A stretch of DNA of 51,009 nt from contig JAAUQO010000013.1 of NCBI GenBank assembly GCA_012032775.1, forward strand, positions 1-51,009, in the 5' to 3' direction. Origin of the DNA: Oscillochloris sp. GTDB taxonomy: Bacteria > Chloroflexota > Chloroflexia > Chloroflexales > Chloroflexaceae. This document shows, piece after piece, positions 18,170 to 27,453 of the stretch. Each line of letters opens with the position of its first letter. The first letter of the stretch is position 1. A program made the translations under genes and the position numbers. The notes under the pieces were generated by a model, which did not search any database, was not told where the DNA came from, and was given only the letters and a program-made list of their open reading frames with translations.

Positions 18170-18846
18170 GCCGGTAACTCCCAATCGATCGGCTCACAGT
18201 CGCGTGCGATCAAGGCATTATTGACCTGCGAATACGGACGACTATCGAAGAATCCGCGATTAGCCGACAGCGGCGAGGGGTGCGGCGCAGCCACGATCGC
18301 GTGGTTCGGGTTATCGATCAGCACGGTTTTCTTCTGTGCCGGCGCACCCCAGAGCACAAATACCAACGGCGACGAGCGCCCGTTCAAAACCCGAATAATC
18401 GCATCGGTCAGCCGTTCCCAACCACGGCCCTTATGTGAATTCGCCTCGCCCGCACGAACAGTCAGCACCGTATTCAACAACAGAACCCCGCGTTCGGCCC
18501 ATGTGCTCAGATCACCATGCTTCGGCGGCGTAATCCCCAGGTCGCTCTGCAACTCGCGATACATGTTGCGCAGCGACGGCGGGATGGCGACGCCACGCCG
18601 CACCGAGAAGGCCAAACCCTGAGCCTGACCAGGGCCGTGATAGGGATCTTGACCGAGGATCACGACCCGTACCGACTCAAACGGCGTCAACTTCAGCGCG
18701 GTGAACTCCTCACCCGCCGGCGGATAGACCGTCTGTGTGGCGCGTTCAGCGGCGACGAACTCGGCCAATTGCGCAATGTACGGCTGCGCCAACTCATCAG
18801 CCAGAACAACACGCCAATCGGCGGGAATAGCGAGGTTCACACTCAT
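18166..18846 (-). CDS. ung: Uracil-DNA glycosylase, family 1
   Basis: The enzyme removes uracil from DNA as the first step of base excision repair. Family 1 signatures are present: the catalytic-water loop GQDPYHGPGQAQG, the SLRNMYREL segment, LLLNTVLTVRAGEANSHKGRGW, and the leucine loop HPSPLSANRGF. The protein of 226 residues is full length. The ATG at 18846 has an AGGGGAG sequence upstream. It sits between the DUF5682 gene and the VWA gene, ATGA-overlapping the latter. That is odd, since ung is normally free-standing and the other five genes belong to a known MoxR-type set. Confidence 0.97.
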   Translation of the reverse strand: MSVNLAIPADWRVVLADELAQPYIAQLAEFVAAERATQTVYPPAGEEFTALKLTPFESVRVVILGQDPYHGPGQAQGLAFSVRRGVAIPPSLRNMYRELQSDLGITPPKHGDLSTWAERGVLLLNTVLTVRAGEANSHKGRGWERLTDAIIRVLNGRSSPLVFVLWGAPAQKKTVLIDNPNHAIVAAPHPSPLSANRGFFDSRPYSQVNNALIARDCEPIDWELPA

Positions 18847-18900
18847 GAACAATTCTCCCCTGCTGTCGATGCAAAAGGCACATTTACACCGTCGCCCGAC

Positions 18901-21180
18901 TCACACATCGAACCGCAAGCCTAAAATCTGTGCCGTCAGCCGGATTGCCTCTGCCGCACGTTCATAGGCAAAATCCACTTGATCAAGCTGCACCGCAGCG
19001 GCATTCTTGCGCACAGCCCGCTCGCCCAACTGCCGTCGTTCGGCAACACTATACTCGGCGAAGGCCCGCCGCATCAGCGGAAGCACCGCCTGAAAGGCGT
19101 CGGCGGACAATTCGGACAGCCAGCGGTCAACAATCGACCAGAGTGCTTCGTCGTGGATGAGCAGCAAGCCCGAACCACGTAACAGGCCATCAGCCCAGGC
19201 GGCGGCGGCCGCCGGATCAACGGCAACCGACAGCGCTAATCGCAATCGCCGTGCCGCCTCGTCGGGGGTAAGTTCAGCGGTATCAAGCAAAATGCGCACT
19301 GCACGACCAATCACGAGGCCATGGCTACGCTGCAAATCGGCCAACCGATGCAGCGCCGCAAGCCATTCGACCTGCCCGCCGGGGCGATCAAGCGTACTTA
19401 CCGCTTCGTGTACGCCACTGATTCGCCGCAGCATCACTTCGGCTGCATCATCATCCAGGCTCGCGCATGCGTAGGGCAAGCCGACGCAGATCCGCGCCAG
19501 TAAGCCATCGACAACCTGACCAACCAGCGCTGTATCGGTATCACGCACACTGCCGTACCGCAACACCGCCGCCAGACTGCTGCGCGTCTGTGGATCTGCG
19601 CGCACCAACGCATCCATCAACTCGCCGACATCGTCACTCTGCGCAGCCCGTGCCTGTAACTGCTGCATCAATGAATCGATCGCAGCGGGCAGATCGGCCA
19701 GTAAAGCCTGGTTGACCACCGCCACAAGCTCTGGCAACGCGGTAGATTCTGCGGCCAACCGGCGGGCGTGAGCCGTCGCCGCAAGCTCGACCGTCGTTCC
19801 CCAGGCTGCCGCTTCGATCAAGGCAACCTCGTGGCCCGGCTGCCACAACACCCGCCAGAGCTCACGGAATGTGCCGAGGCCGCTACCTTCACCAAGCACG
19901 CCCCAATCGACGCCGATCAGATTCAGCCGCCGCAAGAGCAGACTGCGTTCACGATCATTCGGCTTCCGCAAATCCAGATCGAGATCGCGGGCCTCCGCCG
20001 TCGCCGCTAAACGCAACCGCCGTTGCGCCGCCCGCAGATCCTGTTGCAGCGGCGTACTTGGCGCCTCGTCCGGCACACGCCCGATCCGCTGGCCAACCAC
20101 CAGGCGCTCGTGGATCAACTGCAACGGCGCATCGGCACCGAATCCAAACACCGCCCGCGCCGCCTCGTCAAGCTCTGCCAGGCCGGGCAGAGGCAGATTG
20201 CGCAGCGCGGCCAGAGCCTCGGCCAGGCGCGCCGCCTCGATCACATGGGCCGACGAGGCATCGAGATCTTCAGCACGCAACAAACGCGCGGCATGAGTCA
20301 GCCAGCGAATCGTGGTCTCACGAGGCGCCGCATTGCGCTCGCTCATCGCCCAGAGGTGATCGTACCAACCCGGCGAGAGCACGCCTGCGCCATAGCCGCT
20401 ACGCATCGCCAGATGGCCGTATGTCCACGGCGCAAGACTGACCGCTGTCTTGATTTTGGGTAGGTTTTTGAGCAGCGCGTCATCACCACGGCGATCACCG
20501 TGATCGACCAGAACCGGGGCATGCCAGGCGCCGCAAACAACTGCGATTCGCTGAAAGCCCTCGCGCTCAGCCTGCCTGATGGTACGCCGCATCCATGCCT
20601 CGCGTAATGGCTCGACCGGATCGCGCAGTGGCGGTGCGTGTTCACGTAAGGCGCCCATCGCCTCCAGGATCGCCGCAAACAACCCGACATCATCGCGGCG
20701 ATGCTCGACCATCAACTCCCACCAGCGCTCGCCGTCGCTGTAGCCGGCCGCAGCAGCGAGGGCGCCCAATGGATCGTGAACCGGATGTTCGGGCGCAGGT
20801 GCATCCGCCGGTTGCTCGGCATGCGCCGGCTCAGAATCGCTCGCCGCCGTCAGATCCTGGTCGGCGAGCGCCATCCAATGACGTTGCGGCAGATCGCAAA
20901 AGCGCAATGGAATCGTGCGCGCCAATGCAAACCGGATCGCCTGCAATTCCGGCGAGAAACGCGCGAAGGGATAGAATGCCGCCCGGCGCGGCATCTCGGC
21001 GGCATACACCAGCAGCGCCACCGGCGGCTCCAGATCGGGATGATCCAGCAGCGGCAGCAACTCGTCGGCGTCGGGCGGGCCTTCGATCAGCAGCAAATCC
21101 GGTTGAAGCTGATCGAGCGCCCGCACCAGACTACGGGCCGAGCCTGGCCCATGATGCCTGATTCCGAAGATATGAACCAC
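18901..21180 (-). CDS. DUF5682 family protein
   Basis: This 759-residue protein begins IFGIRHHGPGSARSL with an alpha/beta N-terminal domain (DLLLIEGPPDADELLPLL, then PVALLVYA, then IPLRFCDLP) and has a VVCGAWHAPVL strand at about 215. The rest is mostly helical. This is the pattern of DUF5682 proteins, which occur next to MoxR ATPases, DUF5691 and SWIM proteins. The start is GTG immediately after the MoxR stop (TAG then GTG, no gap), so translation is probably coupled. The recurrent GxRHHGPGS and GxWH motifs suggest an enzyme-like domain related to TraB/ChaN-type folds, which is only my guess. No membrane segment is seen. Confidence 0.85.
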   Translation of the reverse strand: MVHIFGIRHHGPGSARSLVRALDQLQPDLLLIEGPPDADELLPLLDHPDLEPPVALLVYAAEMPRRAAFYPFARFSPELQAIRFALARTIPLRFCDLPQRHWMALADQDLTAASDSEPAHAEQPADAPAPEHPVHDPLGALAAAAGYSDGERWWELMVEHRRDDVGLFAAILEAMGALREHAPPLRDPVEPLREAWMRRTIRQAEREGFQRIAVVCGAWHAPVLVDHGDRRGDDALLKNLPKIKTAVSLAPWTYGHLAMRSGYGAGVLSPGWYDHLWAMSERNAAPRETTIRWLTHAARLLRAEDLDASSAHVIEAARLAEALAALRNLPLPGLAELDEAARAVFGFGADAPLQLIHERLVVGQRIGRVPDEAPSTPLQQDLRAAQRRLRLAATAEARDLDLDLRKPNDRERSLLLRRLNLIGVDWGVLGEGSGLGTFRELWRVLWQPGHEVALIEAAAWGTTVELAATAHARRLAAESTALPELVAVVNQALLADLPAAIDSLMQQLQARAAQSDDVGELMDALVRADPQTRSSLAAVLRYGSVRDTDTALVGQVVDGLLARICVGLPYACASLDDDAAEVMLRRISGVHEAVSTLDRPGGQVEWLAALHRLADLQRSHGLVIGRAVRILLDTAELTPDEAARRLRLALSVAVDPAAAAAWADGLLRGSGLLLIHDEALWSIVDRWLSELSADAFQAVLPLMRRAFAEYSVAERRQLGERAVRKNAAAVQLDQVDFAYERAAEAIRLTAQILGLRFDV

Positions 21181-22260
21181 CTACAGTACCTCGCGACAAG
21201 CGCGATATAGATCGCGCCAACCCTCGCGCTCCTTAACCACCGTCTCAAGGTATTCCTGCCAGACCAGCCGATCCTGCACCGGATCTTGCACCACCGAACC
21301 GGTGAGACCGGCGGCAACATCATCGGCGCGCAACACACCATCGCCGAAATGCGCCGCCAGGGCCAGACCGTTATTGACGACGGAGATTGCTTCAGCGGTA
21401 CTGAGAGTGCCGCCGGGTGATTTGAGTTTCGTGCGACCATCAATGGTCGCGCCGCCACGCAACTCGCGAAACACCGTCACAATCCGCCGAATCTCGTCGA
21501 TCGCCGGAGCTTCGACGGGCAACTCCATACTCTTGCCCAGGCTCGCGACGCGCATCTGCACGATCGACACCTCTTGTTCGAGATCGTCGGGCAAGGGCAA
21601 AACAACGGTATTGAAGCGACGCTTCAGAGCGCTGGAAAGATCGTTCACCCCGCGATCACGATTATTCGCCGTTGCAATCACATTGAAGCCACGCACCGCC
21701 TGAGTTTCGCTATTCAACTCAGGGATCGGCAACGTTTTTTCGGAGAGAATCGTGATCAAGGTATCTTGCACATCGGCTGGAATACGAGTGAGTTCTTCAA
21801 TCCGGGCGATTTTGCCGTTCTGCATCGCGCGCATCAACGGACTCGGCACCAATGCGGCAGTGCTGGGCCCATCGGCGAGCAAGCGGGCATAATTCCAGCC
21901 GTAGCGAATCGACTCTTCGGAAGTCCCGGCGGTTCCCTGCACCAACAACGTCGAATCAGCGCTTACCGCCGCCGCCAGGTGTTCAGACACCCAGCTTTTG
22001 GCCGTACCGGGAACCCCGAGCAGCAGCAACGCACGATCGGTGGCGAGGGTCGCAACCGCGATTTCGATCAACCGGCGCGAACCAAGATATTTTGGGCTGA
22101 TCGCCGTACCATCGGGCAGATTGCCGCCCAAAATATAGAACGAAACCGCCCAGGGCGAGAGACGCCAATTCGGCGGGCGTGAGCGATCATCATGGGTGGC
22201 CAGGATCGCCAACTCGGCCGCATACTGCTGCTCGGCGTGCTCACGCAGAATAGTACTCAT
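21181..22260 (-). CDS. MoxR-family AAA+ ATPase
   Basis: The 359-residue protein has Walker A LGVPGTAKSW (about 82-91), a Walker B region reading ARIEELTRIP in which the usual DE is EE, sensor 1 as IATANNRDRG, and the arginine-finger region SSALKRRFNTVVL. MoxR ATPases work as chaperones for partner proteins holding VWA domains; such a gene is the last of this operon. A short N-terminal helical part precedes the core. The start at 22260 is an ATG. It is followed without a gap by the DUF5682 gene. The conservation of the ATPase motifs implies an active enzyme. Confidence 0.93.
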   Translation of the reverse strand: MSTILREHAEQQYAAELAILATHDDRSRPPNWRLSPWAVSFYILGGNLPDGTAISPKYLGSRRLIEIAVATLATDRALLLLGVPGTAKSWVSEHLAAAVSADSTLLVQGTAGTSEESIRYGWNYARLLADGPSTAALVPSPLMRAMQNGKIARIEELTRIPADVQDTLITILSEKTLPIPELNSETQAVRGFNVIATANNRDRGVNDLSSALKRRFNTVVLPLPDDLEQEVSIVQMRVASLGKSMELPVEAPAIDEIRRIVTVFRELRGGATIDGRTKLKSPGGTLSTAEAISVVNNGLALAAHFGDGVLRADDVAAGLTGSVVQDPVQDRLVWQEYLETVVKEREGWRDLYRACREVL

Positions 22261-22325
22261 CGCTGATGCTCCTCAGGAGTTTAGGGTACAGCCTATAGAA
22301 TCCAGGATATAGCCGGGCATACGAC

Positions 22326-23843
22326 TCACGCCTCACGCCTTTGTAATGCCGCAAGCATACTGCGCCGGAAGCGCAGCCGATCAAGAAAGGCCGGGATCGC
22401 TTTGTTCCAGAACGATCGATCCGCCAATTCGACTTTCAGCAGGGTTATCGCAAGATCAACCAGATCGGGCGGGATCGCCTCGGCATAATCGACGGCAATG
22501 CGTAGCGGCCAATCACTACGGGGATCATTTTTCGGCGCACGCAGGTGCCGGGCAACCGCAACCAGCGCGGCATGGGCCACGCGATCACTCCAGGGTATCG
22601 GAAGTGCGCGCAGAACCGCTAATTCCCGGCCGGTCGAGTGGTGGTTCGCAGCGAACATTCTGATCAACAGATCGTCGCGTTGCCTGGCGGGCAGCACGGT
22701 GATGAGCGATTCTAGTTGGATTGTCGCATCACCGGCGAGCGCAAGCGTCACCAGTGCTGTCGCCCACTCAACATCGGCGTAGTTCGTAGTTGCCGATTGC
22801 CAGCCTTCAATCAGCAACGGACGCCACTCATCCGGTGCGACGCCGAGGATATCAGCCGGGGCGAGATTCCATCGCTGCAACCAGATCGCAGGCGGCGTCC
22901 GGGCGATGATCTGCATCAGCCACCAGGCCCGCTCGCCCAAACCTGAGCGCGGCGGCCTGGGTTCGATTCCATCACGGATCATTGCCTCGTCGCAGGCATT
23001 CGGCAATGTGACACTGATCTTTCGGCCCCATTCCAACTGCACATAACGCAGCGCGCGGGTTGTCATCCGACCGGCCAAACGTGATCCCGGTAGACGAGTG
23101 AGCAGATCGGCAACCTGGCGGCGCACTTCGCGGCTACGATCGTTGAGTGCATCTTCCAGCCACGGTTCATCGGCCATACGCAAACCCGGCGCCATAATCT
23201 CGACAAAAGCCACCCGCTCATCGGCCCGCTCGTTGGGCCAGGCCGCGATCATCAAGTCGCGGGCATGTTCAGGGTCTGCCGCCCGCAGCAACGCCAGGGC
23301 AGCCCGGCGCTCCAGCCGATCACCATCTTGCCAACTGGTCAGTGGATCAAGATCGATCTGTGTATACCCCCATTCGGGATTAAGGTCGGCCAACCAGCGC
23401 CCGCGCGCGCCAAGGGCCGGCCGGATCAGATCGCGCAGTTCCGGTTGAGTTCGTCCAAGATCGAGCAAATCCGGCAGACGGGCATCGGGCAGGCGCAAGC
23501 CGGCGGCGATCAATGCGGCCAGCCACTCAGGCAGGTCGGTTCGCTGCGAATCTTCCAGGATCAAGGCCAGATGGCGCGCCGCCTCGGCCGAGCATGCCGG
23601 CTGTGCATCATGGGGCGCCGGCGGAAATCCGATCATCTCACGTAGCGGCGGCAATGCACCGGCCCGTACATAGATCGCTGTGGCAGCGGCAATATCAAGC
23701 AACATGGCCGCCGGATCGGGTATGTCGTGGGGAACAAGTTCGGCCAATGGTGCTGGCGGCGACGGGAGATTCGGGCGCCGAGCGGTGCCGATCAAGGCCG
23801 CTGCCGCCAACTCTTCCCAATAGCTGCGTGGATCGTGCATCAT
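22326..23843 (-). CDS. DUF5691 family protein
   Basis: This 505-residue, largely helical protein starts MMHDPRSYWEELAAAALIGTARRP, the typical DUF5691 opening, and contains repeat-like helices (DRSREVRRQVADLLTRLPGS, then LAGRMTTRALRYV). The fold looks HEAT-like, which suggests a protein-binding scaffold. The ATG at 23843 overlaps the stop of the SWIM gene as ATGA. Its 3' end overlaps two CTCACGC heptamers. It sits in the middle of the six-gene operon. No catalytic motif is seen and its role is not known. Confidence 0.85.
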   Translation of the reverse strand: MMHDPRSYWEELAAAALIGTARRPNLPSPPAPLAELVPHDIPDPAAMLLDIAAATAIYVRAGALPPLREMIGFPPAPHDAQPACSAEAARHLALILEDSQRTDLPEWLAALIAAGLRLPDARLPDLLDLGRTQPELRDLIRPALGARGRWLADLNPEWGYTQIDLDPLTSWQDGDRLERRAALALLRAADPEHARDLMIAAWPNERADERVAFVEIMAPGLRMADEPWLEDALNDRSREVRRQVADLLTRLPGSRLAGRMTTRALRYVQLEWGRKISVTLPNACDEAMIRDGIEPRPPRSGLGERAWWLMQIIARTPPAIWLQRWNLAPADILGVAPDEWRPLLIEGWQSATTNYADVEWATALVTLALAGDATIQLESLITVLPARQRDDLLIRMFAANHHSTGRELAVLRALPIPWSDRVAHAALVAVARHLRAPKNDPRSDWPLRIAVDYAEAIPPDLVDLAITLLKVELADRSFWNKAIPAFLDRLRFRRSMLAALQRREA

Positions 23844-24484
23844 CCCGCTCCAAAAGTGATCAGCCGCTCGCCGAACTGCGCGCTGAGGGGCATCAGGTAT
23901 ATGCCGTCCCACTCACCAATAAGCGTGAACGGTTGCCCGCCGCCGATCGCCAGCAGCCGCCAACCGGCGCTGAAATGCGGCGCAAGCCGCATCACCCGGC
24001 CATCGGCATCCTGCACATACCAACGCTGCTCAATCACCGTGAGCGTAACCGGCGCGATCAAAAGCGGCCAGCGCTCCAACCACGGGTTGCGGCCGAGCGC
24101 ATCGGCATAGCCCGCAGTTGCATCGCGGATCGTGAACCCCGGCAAGTGGGCCGGATTTTCAAATGGGCCGCGCCGCTCTTTCAGAAGCCCGCGTAAGCGA
24201 ACTGCGCCTGGGTAGAAAACCAACTCCGCCTCGACGCTCAATCCCGGTGTAAGGGCACGCTCAAGGGTTCCGCCGGGAACAGCGAAATCGAGCAGCAGCG
24301 CCGGTCGTCCGAGCCGCTCAGCCCAGAGCCATGTGCGCTGCACCGTCAGGCGATCTTCCTGTTCCACCCGGCGACCAATCACTGTCCAGCGGTCCACAAC
24401 GCCGGTTGTACCACGCACTTCGTCCTGGCGCAATGTAAACCCGATCGCGGTTTCGACATCGGCGCGTACGTCGGGCGAGAGCAT
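23840..24484 (-). CDS. SWIM zinc-finger protein, C-terminal part, frameshifted
   Basis: This is the continuation of the SWIM protein. Family-like sequence begins about 40 bases before the first ATG here (ALHLLARAYQQREML in this frame), where it joins the N-terminal fragment after a one-base slip at 24525-24526. It is an all-beta region (RWTVIGRRVEQEDRLTVQRTWLWAE, then LLLDFAVPGGTLE, FYPGAVRLRGL) of unknown role. The stop overlaps the DUF5691 start as ATGA. One extra G would fuse both parts into a 447-residue protein. Confidence 0.82.
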   Translation of the reverse strand: MLSPDVRADVETAIGFTLRQDEVRGTTGVVDRWTVIGRRVEQEDRLTVQRTWLWAERLGRPALLLDFAVPGGTLERALTPGLSVEAELVFYPGAVRLRGLLKERRGPFENPAHLPGFTIRDATAGYADALGRNPWLERWPLLIAPVTLTVIEQRWYVQDADGRVMRLAPHFSAGWRLLAIGGGQPFTLIGEWDGIYLMPLSAQFGERLITFGAG

Positions 24485-25182
24485 TTCGCGCTGCTGATAA
24501 GCCCTGGCCAGCAGATGCAGCGCGCCAAGCGATCCAACAGACGGTGCTGCCAGCCGTCGCCTGAGGCTGTATCGGCGGCGGCGGCGCGTAACAGGCGGGC
24601 CACACCCGGCGCCTGGGCATCGATCATGCGGGCGGCCAGGGCGTTGAACGCCGCCGGGGTATTGCTCTGAAGGGCGGCCAAACCGGCCCGCATTTGATCA
24701 TGGAGCCAGCGCTCCAACTCGATCAGGCCGGTATCGACTTTCTGCTCACGCGCACTGCGGCTTTTGCTTGAGGATACGGCTTTTGGCGTTGTGGTCGTCT
24801 CGGCAGGGGATTCCTGAGCCTGTTCACGTTTTTCGCGCCGTTCCGCCGCACGAGCGCGCGCGGCCAACCACTCATCGATCCAGACAGGGGGATCTGTTGC
24901 CGGTAACAGTTCGGGGCGACCGGCCAGCAACAGTAGTAAGCCAAGCGCATGTTTGCAGGGGAATTTTCGGCTGGGACACGAGCAGCGAAAAACCGGGCCG
25001 TCGAGATCGACCCCGACCCGATATGGTTCTTTAGCACTGCCACGACAGGCACCCCAGAGCGCTTGACCGGCATGGCCGAGATCGTCCCAGTTGCGCGGTT
25101 CGGCGAGTTTACGTGCCGCCGCCGCTCCAGATGCGTCGGGCGCCAGCGCCAATGCTTGTTCGATCGTTAGATGTGGCGGCAT
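24379..25182 (-). CDS. SWIM zinc-finger protein, N-terminal part, frameshifted
   Basis: The first gene of the operon. A SWIM zinc finger (CxC then CxH: FRCSCPSRKFPCKHALGLLL) is at about residues 66-85, following RKLAEPRNWDDLGHAGQALWGACRGSAKEPYRV. SWIM fingers bind nucleic acid or protein. A charged Glu/Arg/Ser-rich linker then leads into a helical region (LIELERWLHDQMRAGLAAL). In-frame homology stops at about residue 220 (HRLLDRLA); after that the tail to 24379 is out of frame. The break fits a GGG read as GG. An AAATACAG heptamer array lies just upstream of the start. Confidence 0.83.
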   Translation of the reverse strand: MPPHLTIEQALALAPDASGAAAARKLAEPRNWDDLGHAGQALWGACRGSAKEPYRVGVDLDGPVFRCSCPSRKFPCKHALGLLLLLAGRPELLPATDPPVWIDEWLAARARAAERREKREQAQESPAETTTTPKAVSSSKSRSAREQKVDTGLIELERWLHDQMRAGLAALQSNTPAAFNALAARMIDAQAPGVARLLRAAAADTASGDGWQHRLLDRLARCICWPGLISSAKCSRPTYAPMSKPRSGLHCARTKCVVQPALWTAGQ

Positions 25183-25195
25183 GAGCGTGGTTTAA

Positions 25196-25223
25196 AATAC
25201 AGGATACAAGATACAGAATACGG
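25196..25223 (-). repeat. Heptamer repeat (CTGTATC type), four units, minus orientation
   Basis: Read on the minus strand, the units are CCGTATT, CTGTATC, TTGTATC and CTGTATT. The same family occurs at 5004-5024. A 14-bp perfect palindrome (ACCACGATCGTGGT, 25225-25238) follows it. Confidence 0.65.
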
Positions 25224-25251
25224 AACCACGATCGTGGTGCCACGATAATTT

Positions 25252-25404
25252 GTTGCTACTGGCGCAGCGTCCTGCGCCGACCAACGCGTATTCGTGCAGC
25301 GTCCTGCACCAACAAGTTCTTTCTCATCCCTCCGACTTCGCGTCGTTGAATGTACTGCGTCCCACGCACTGTGACGGTGTGCAGGCCCCTGTCGCAGTAG
25401 CAAC
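25252..25404. repeat. Small non-coding element flanked by a 10-bp inverted repeat
   Basis: GTTGCTACTG at 25252-25261 and its perfect complement at 25395-25404 bracket about 130 bases. Inside are two related hairpins sharing the GCAGCGTCCTGC core (GCGCAGCGTCCTGCGC and GTGCAGCGTCCTGCAC). It has no coding potential and lies in the gap before the SWIM operon. It might be a small mobile repeat or a structured RNA leader. Confidence 0.45.
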
Positions 25405-25468
25405 CTCGTACACACACATACTAGCACAAATGTGTGCCATCTACGGTCACAATTCTCGTGATCAGGGT

Positions 25469-26416
25469 TCAACAATCAAGCTTACGAATCGCATTATGCG
25501 GCAGAACGGCGTGAACACCGACAACACTATTTACCAGTTGTGTGATCCGCAAATCAACGCTCACACTTGCCATTGCCAATGCCTGCTTGCGCTCAAGATT
25601 ATACTCGCGCTCGATCAGATCAATCATGCCGGAAAGGGCCAATCCAACCGCCTCGTTCAGATCTTCGTGGATCCCGAAAGTAATCCGCCCGATTGCCGTT
25701 TCGGCCATTGGCATTCTAAGAGCCAGATCTTCGCGCAGGGTGATCGTCAGGCGAACTTCGTCCATTGGACACTCAATGGCTGTCCCACTCACTTCGCCGT
25801 CGCCCTGGGCGGCGTGGCCATCGCCGACAAACAGGTATGCGCCGGCAACCGGAACCGGCAACCAGAGCGTGCTCCCGGCAACCAGTTCCCGGCAGTCGAT
25901 ATTACCGCCCCAGGCCCGCGGCGGCCACGAGGGATGGGCGCCTGGTTCGGGCGGCGGCATGCCGATCACCCCCATAAACGGCCGCATCGGCACCGCCAAT
26001 CCGAACTGGTTACGGGCCTGCATTAATTCATGATCCAGTTCCCAGCGCAACACACTCCGGCCTTCGTCGGCAACTCCCAGGCGCTGATTGAGCGCAGTCG
26101 CAAAACCGCCCCCGATGGTATAGCCGTACGGGCCGGGACTCAGTTGCTCGATTCGGATCTCAAGCGCCATGCCCGGCTTTGCGCCGCGCACCGCAATCGG
26201 CCCGATCATGGCATGGCCTTCCAGCGGCGCATCTTGCGGCTGTGAGATGCTGCGGCGCGGCGTGCCGTCGGGGTGCGGCGGTTCCAGCCCCCATCCTGCA
26301 TCAAGCGTCTGCAACAGCAATGTATCGCCGGGATCGATCGTGATAACCGGCGGCACTTCGGCGGAAAAATATCCGCGCATCGTCTCCAAACTCGGCGCGA
26401 TCCGATGAACCGCCAT
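25469..26416 (-). CDS. Acetamidase/formamidase family protein
   Basis: The 315-residue protein matches the acetamidase/formamidase family, which hydrolyses short amides to ammonia and carboxylate. Visible motifs are GDTLLLQTLDAGWGL near the start, IGPIAVRGAKPGMALEI, WGGNIDCREL, and FVGDGHAAQGDGEVSGTAIE, which holds the metal-binding Asp/His residues. The ATG at 26416 has a GGAAGGAG site and is preferred to a TTG at 26485. The substrate is not known. It stands alone between two unrelated genes. Confidence 0.9.
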   Translation of the reverse strand: MAVHRIAPSLETMRGYFSAEVPPVITIDPGDTLLLQTLDAGWGLEPPHPDGTPRRSISQPQDAPLEGHAMIGPIAVRGAKPGMALEIRIEQLSPGPYGYTIGGGFATALNQRLGVADEGRSVLRWELDHELMQARNQFGLAVPMRPFMGVIGMPPPEPGAHPSWPPRAWGGNIDCRELVAGSTLWLPVPVAGAYLFVGDGHAAQGDGEVSGTAIECPMDEVRLTITLREDLALRMPMAETAIGRITFGIHEDLNEAVGLALSGMIDLIEREYNLERKQALAMASVSVDLRITQLVNSVVGVHAVLPHNAIRKLDC

Positions 26417-26453
26417 GCGAACACTCCTTCCATGCACATGCAGATTGAAAACT

Positions 26454-27092
26454 TCAGGTTTTTTGGAGCTGGAGATCGATCTCAAACGGCATATTCACCG
26501 GACGACGCAACAGATCGATCGCGCTTGCGTTTGCGAAGATTGTATCGCGTTCAGTCGTGATTCCAACGGCTTCGTGGATATGGCCGAAAATATGTACGCG
26601 CGGCCGGATGCGCGGTAATTCCTCGGCTAAATCGGCACAGCCGACACACATGCCGAGAAAGGTGCGATCACGGATGTTTTGCGGCGGCGTGTGGGTAATC
26701 AGCACATCGAGCATGGCGGGCACCCGGCGCCAGATTGCCCGTAGGGCCGCGCCGCGCGGCAAGTTAAAGGCCATATTGCGGAAGATCGGCTGCCATGGAC
26801 TACCGTATATCCGCAATCCTGCGATCACAACCAGTTGATCGTGCAGATACGTCGCACCGGTCGATTGCAACAACTCCACGGCAACCGGATCATCTTGCAG
26901 GCATTGGTCATGATTACCGGCGATCACCAGTTTATAGCGATGCGGCAGCGACTTCAACCATTCCGCGACATCAGCAAGCTCGACCATAGTGCCGTGCCGG
27001 GTCAGATCGCCGGCGTGGATCAGGAGATCACCATCAGGTATTTTGATCTGCCGGTGCAAGCCATGGGTATCGCTGATCGCAACAATTCGCAT
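26454..27092 (-). CDS. Calcineurin-like metallophosphoesterase
   Basis: The 212-residue protein has all five metal-ligand motifs in order: DTHG, GDLTRHG, GNHD, THTPP and GHIHEA. Spacing resembles the MPPED/239FB-like group of phosphoesterases. A GGAGG ribosome binding site precedes the ATG. It hydrolyses a phosphodiester or phosphomonoester, and no partner points to a substrate. It lies 37 bp upstream of the acetamidase gene on the same strand, so the two could be cotranscribed. Confidence 0.9.
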   Translation of the reverse strand: MRIVAISDTHGLHRQIKIPDGDLLIHAGDLTRHGTMVELADVAEWLKSLPHRYKLVIAGNHDQCLQDDPVAVELLQSTGATYLHDQLVVIAGLRIYGSPWQPIFRNMAFNLPRGAALRAIWRRVPAMLDVLITHTPPQNIRDRTFLGMCVGCADLAEELPRIRPRVHIFGHIHEAVGITTERDTIFANASAIDLLRRPVNMPFEIDLQLQKT

Positions 27093-27301
27093 AGAACCTC
27101 CGGATCAGTGCGATATTGATCAACCTCAATCGCTCAATCCATTGTAACGCTTCCCGATGAACATGGAAGCGCAACTGCGTGGTACAGTATGCATGGATCA
27201 AGAGGAAGTTTGGATGCACATGCGTGTTCAACAGTTTGAAGCATGTCGAAATAGTGCATTTTGGCACTTGTATCGACTGTAATCCTATAGCAATCCTACC
27301 A

Positions 27302-27343
27302 GAACCGAGAACCGAGAGCCGAGAACCGAGAACCGAGAACCGC
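27302..27343 (-). repeat. Heptamer repeat (GAACCGA, complement of the GGTTCTC family), six units
   Basis: Six units of GAACCGA with one variant (GAGCCGA) in the intergenic gap 27093-27453. This is the reverse complement of the family at 3637-3717. The remainder of the gap shows no gene; it must hold the promoters of the flanking divergent genes. Confidence 0.85.
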
Positions 27344-27453
27344 CGCACTGCGAAGGCTGATCGCCTTTCGGCCCATGCCGGGATTTCGCTATCGCCTCCA
27401 ATATGATCGCGTTCAACCAAGTGCCGGTAGCGTTCATGCGGTACGATAGCCCG

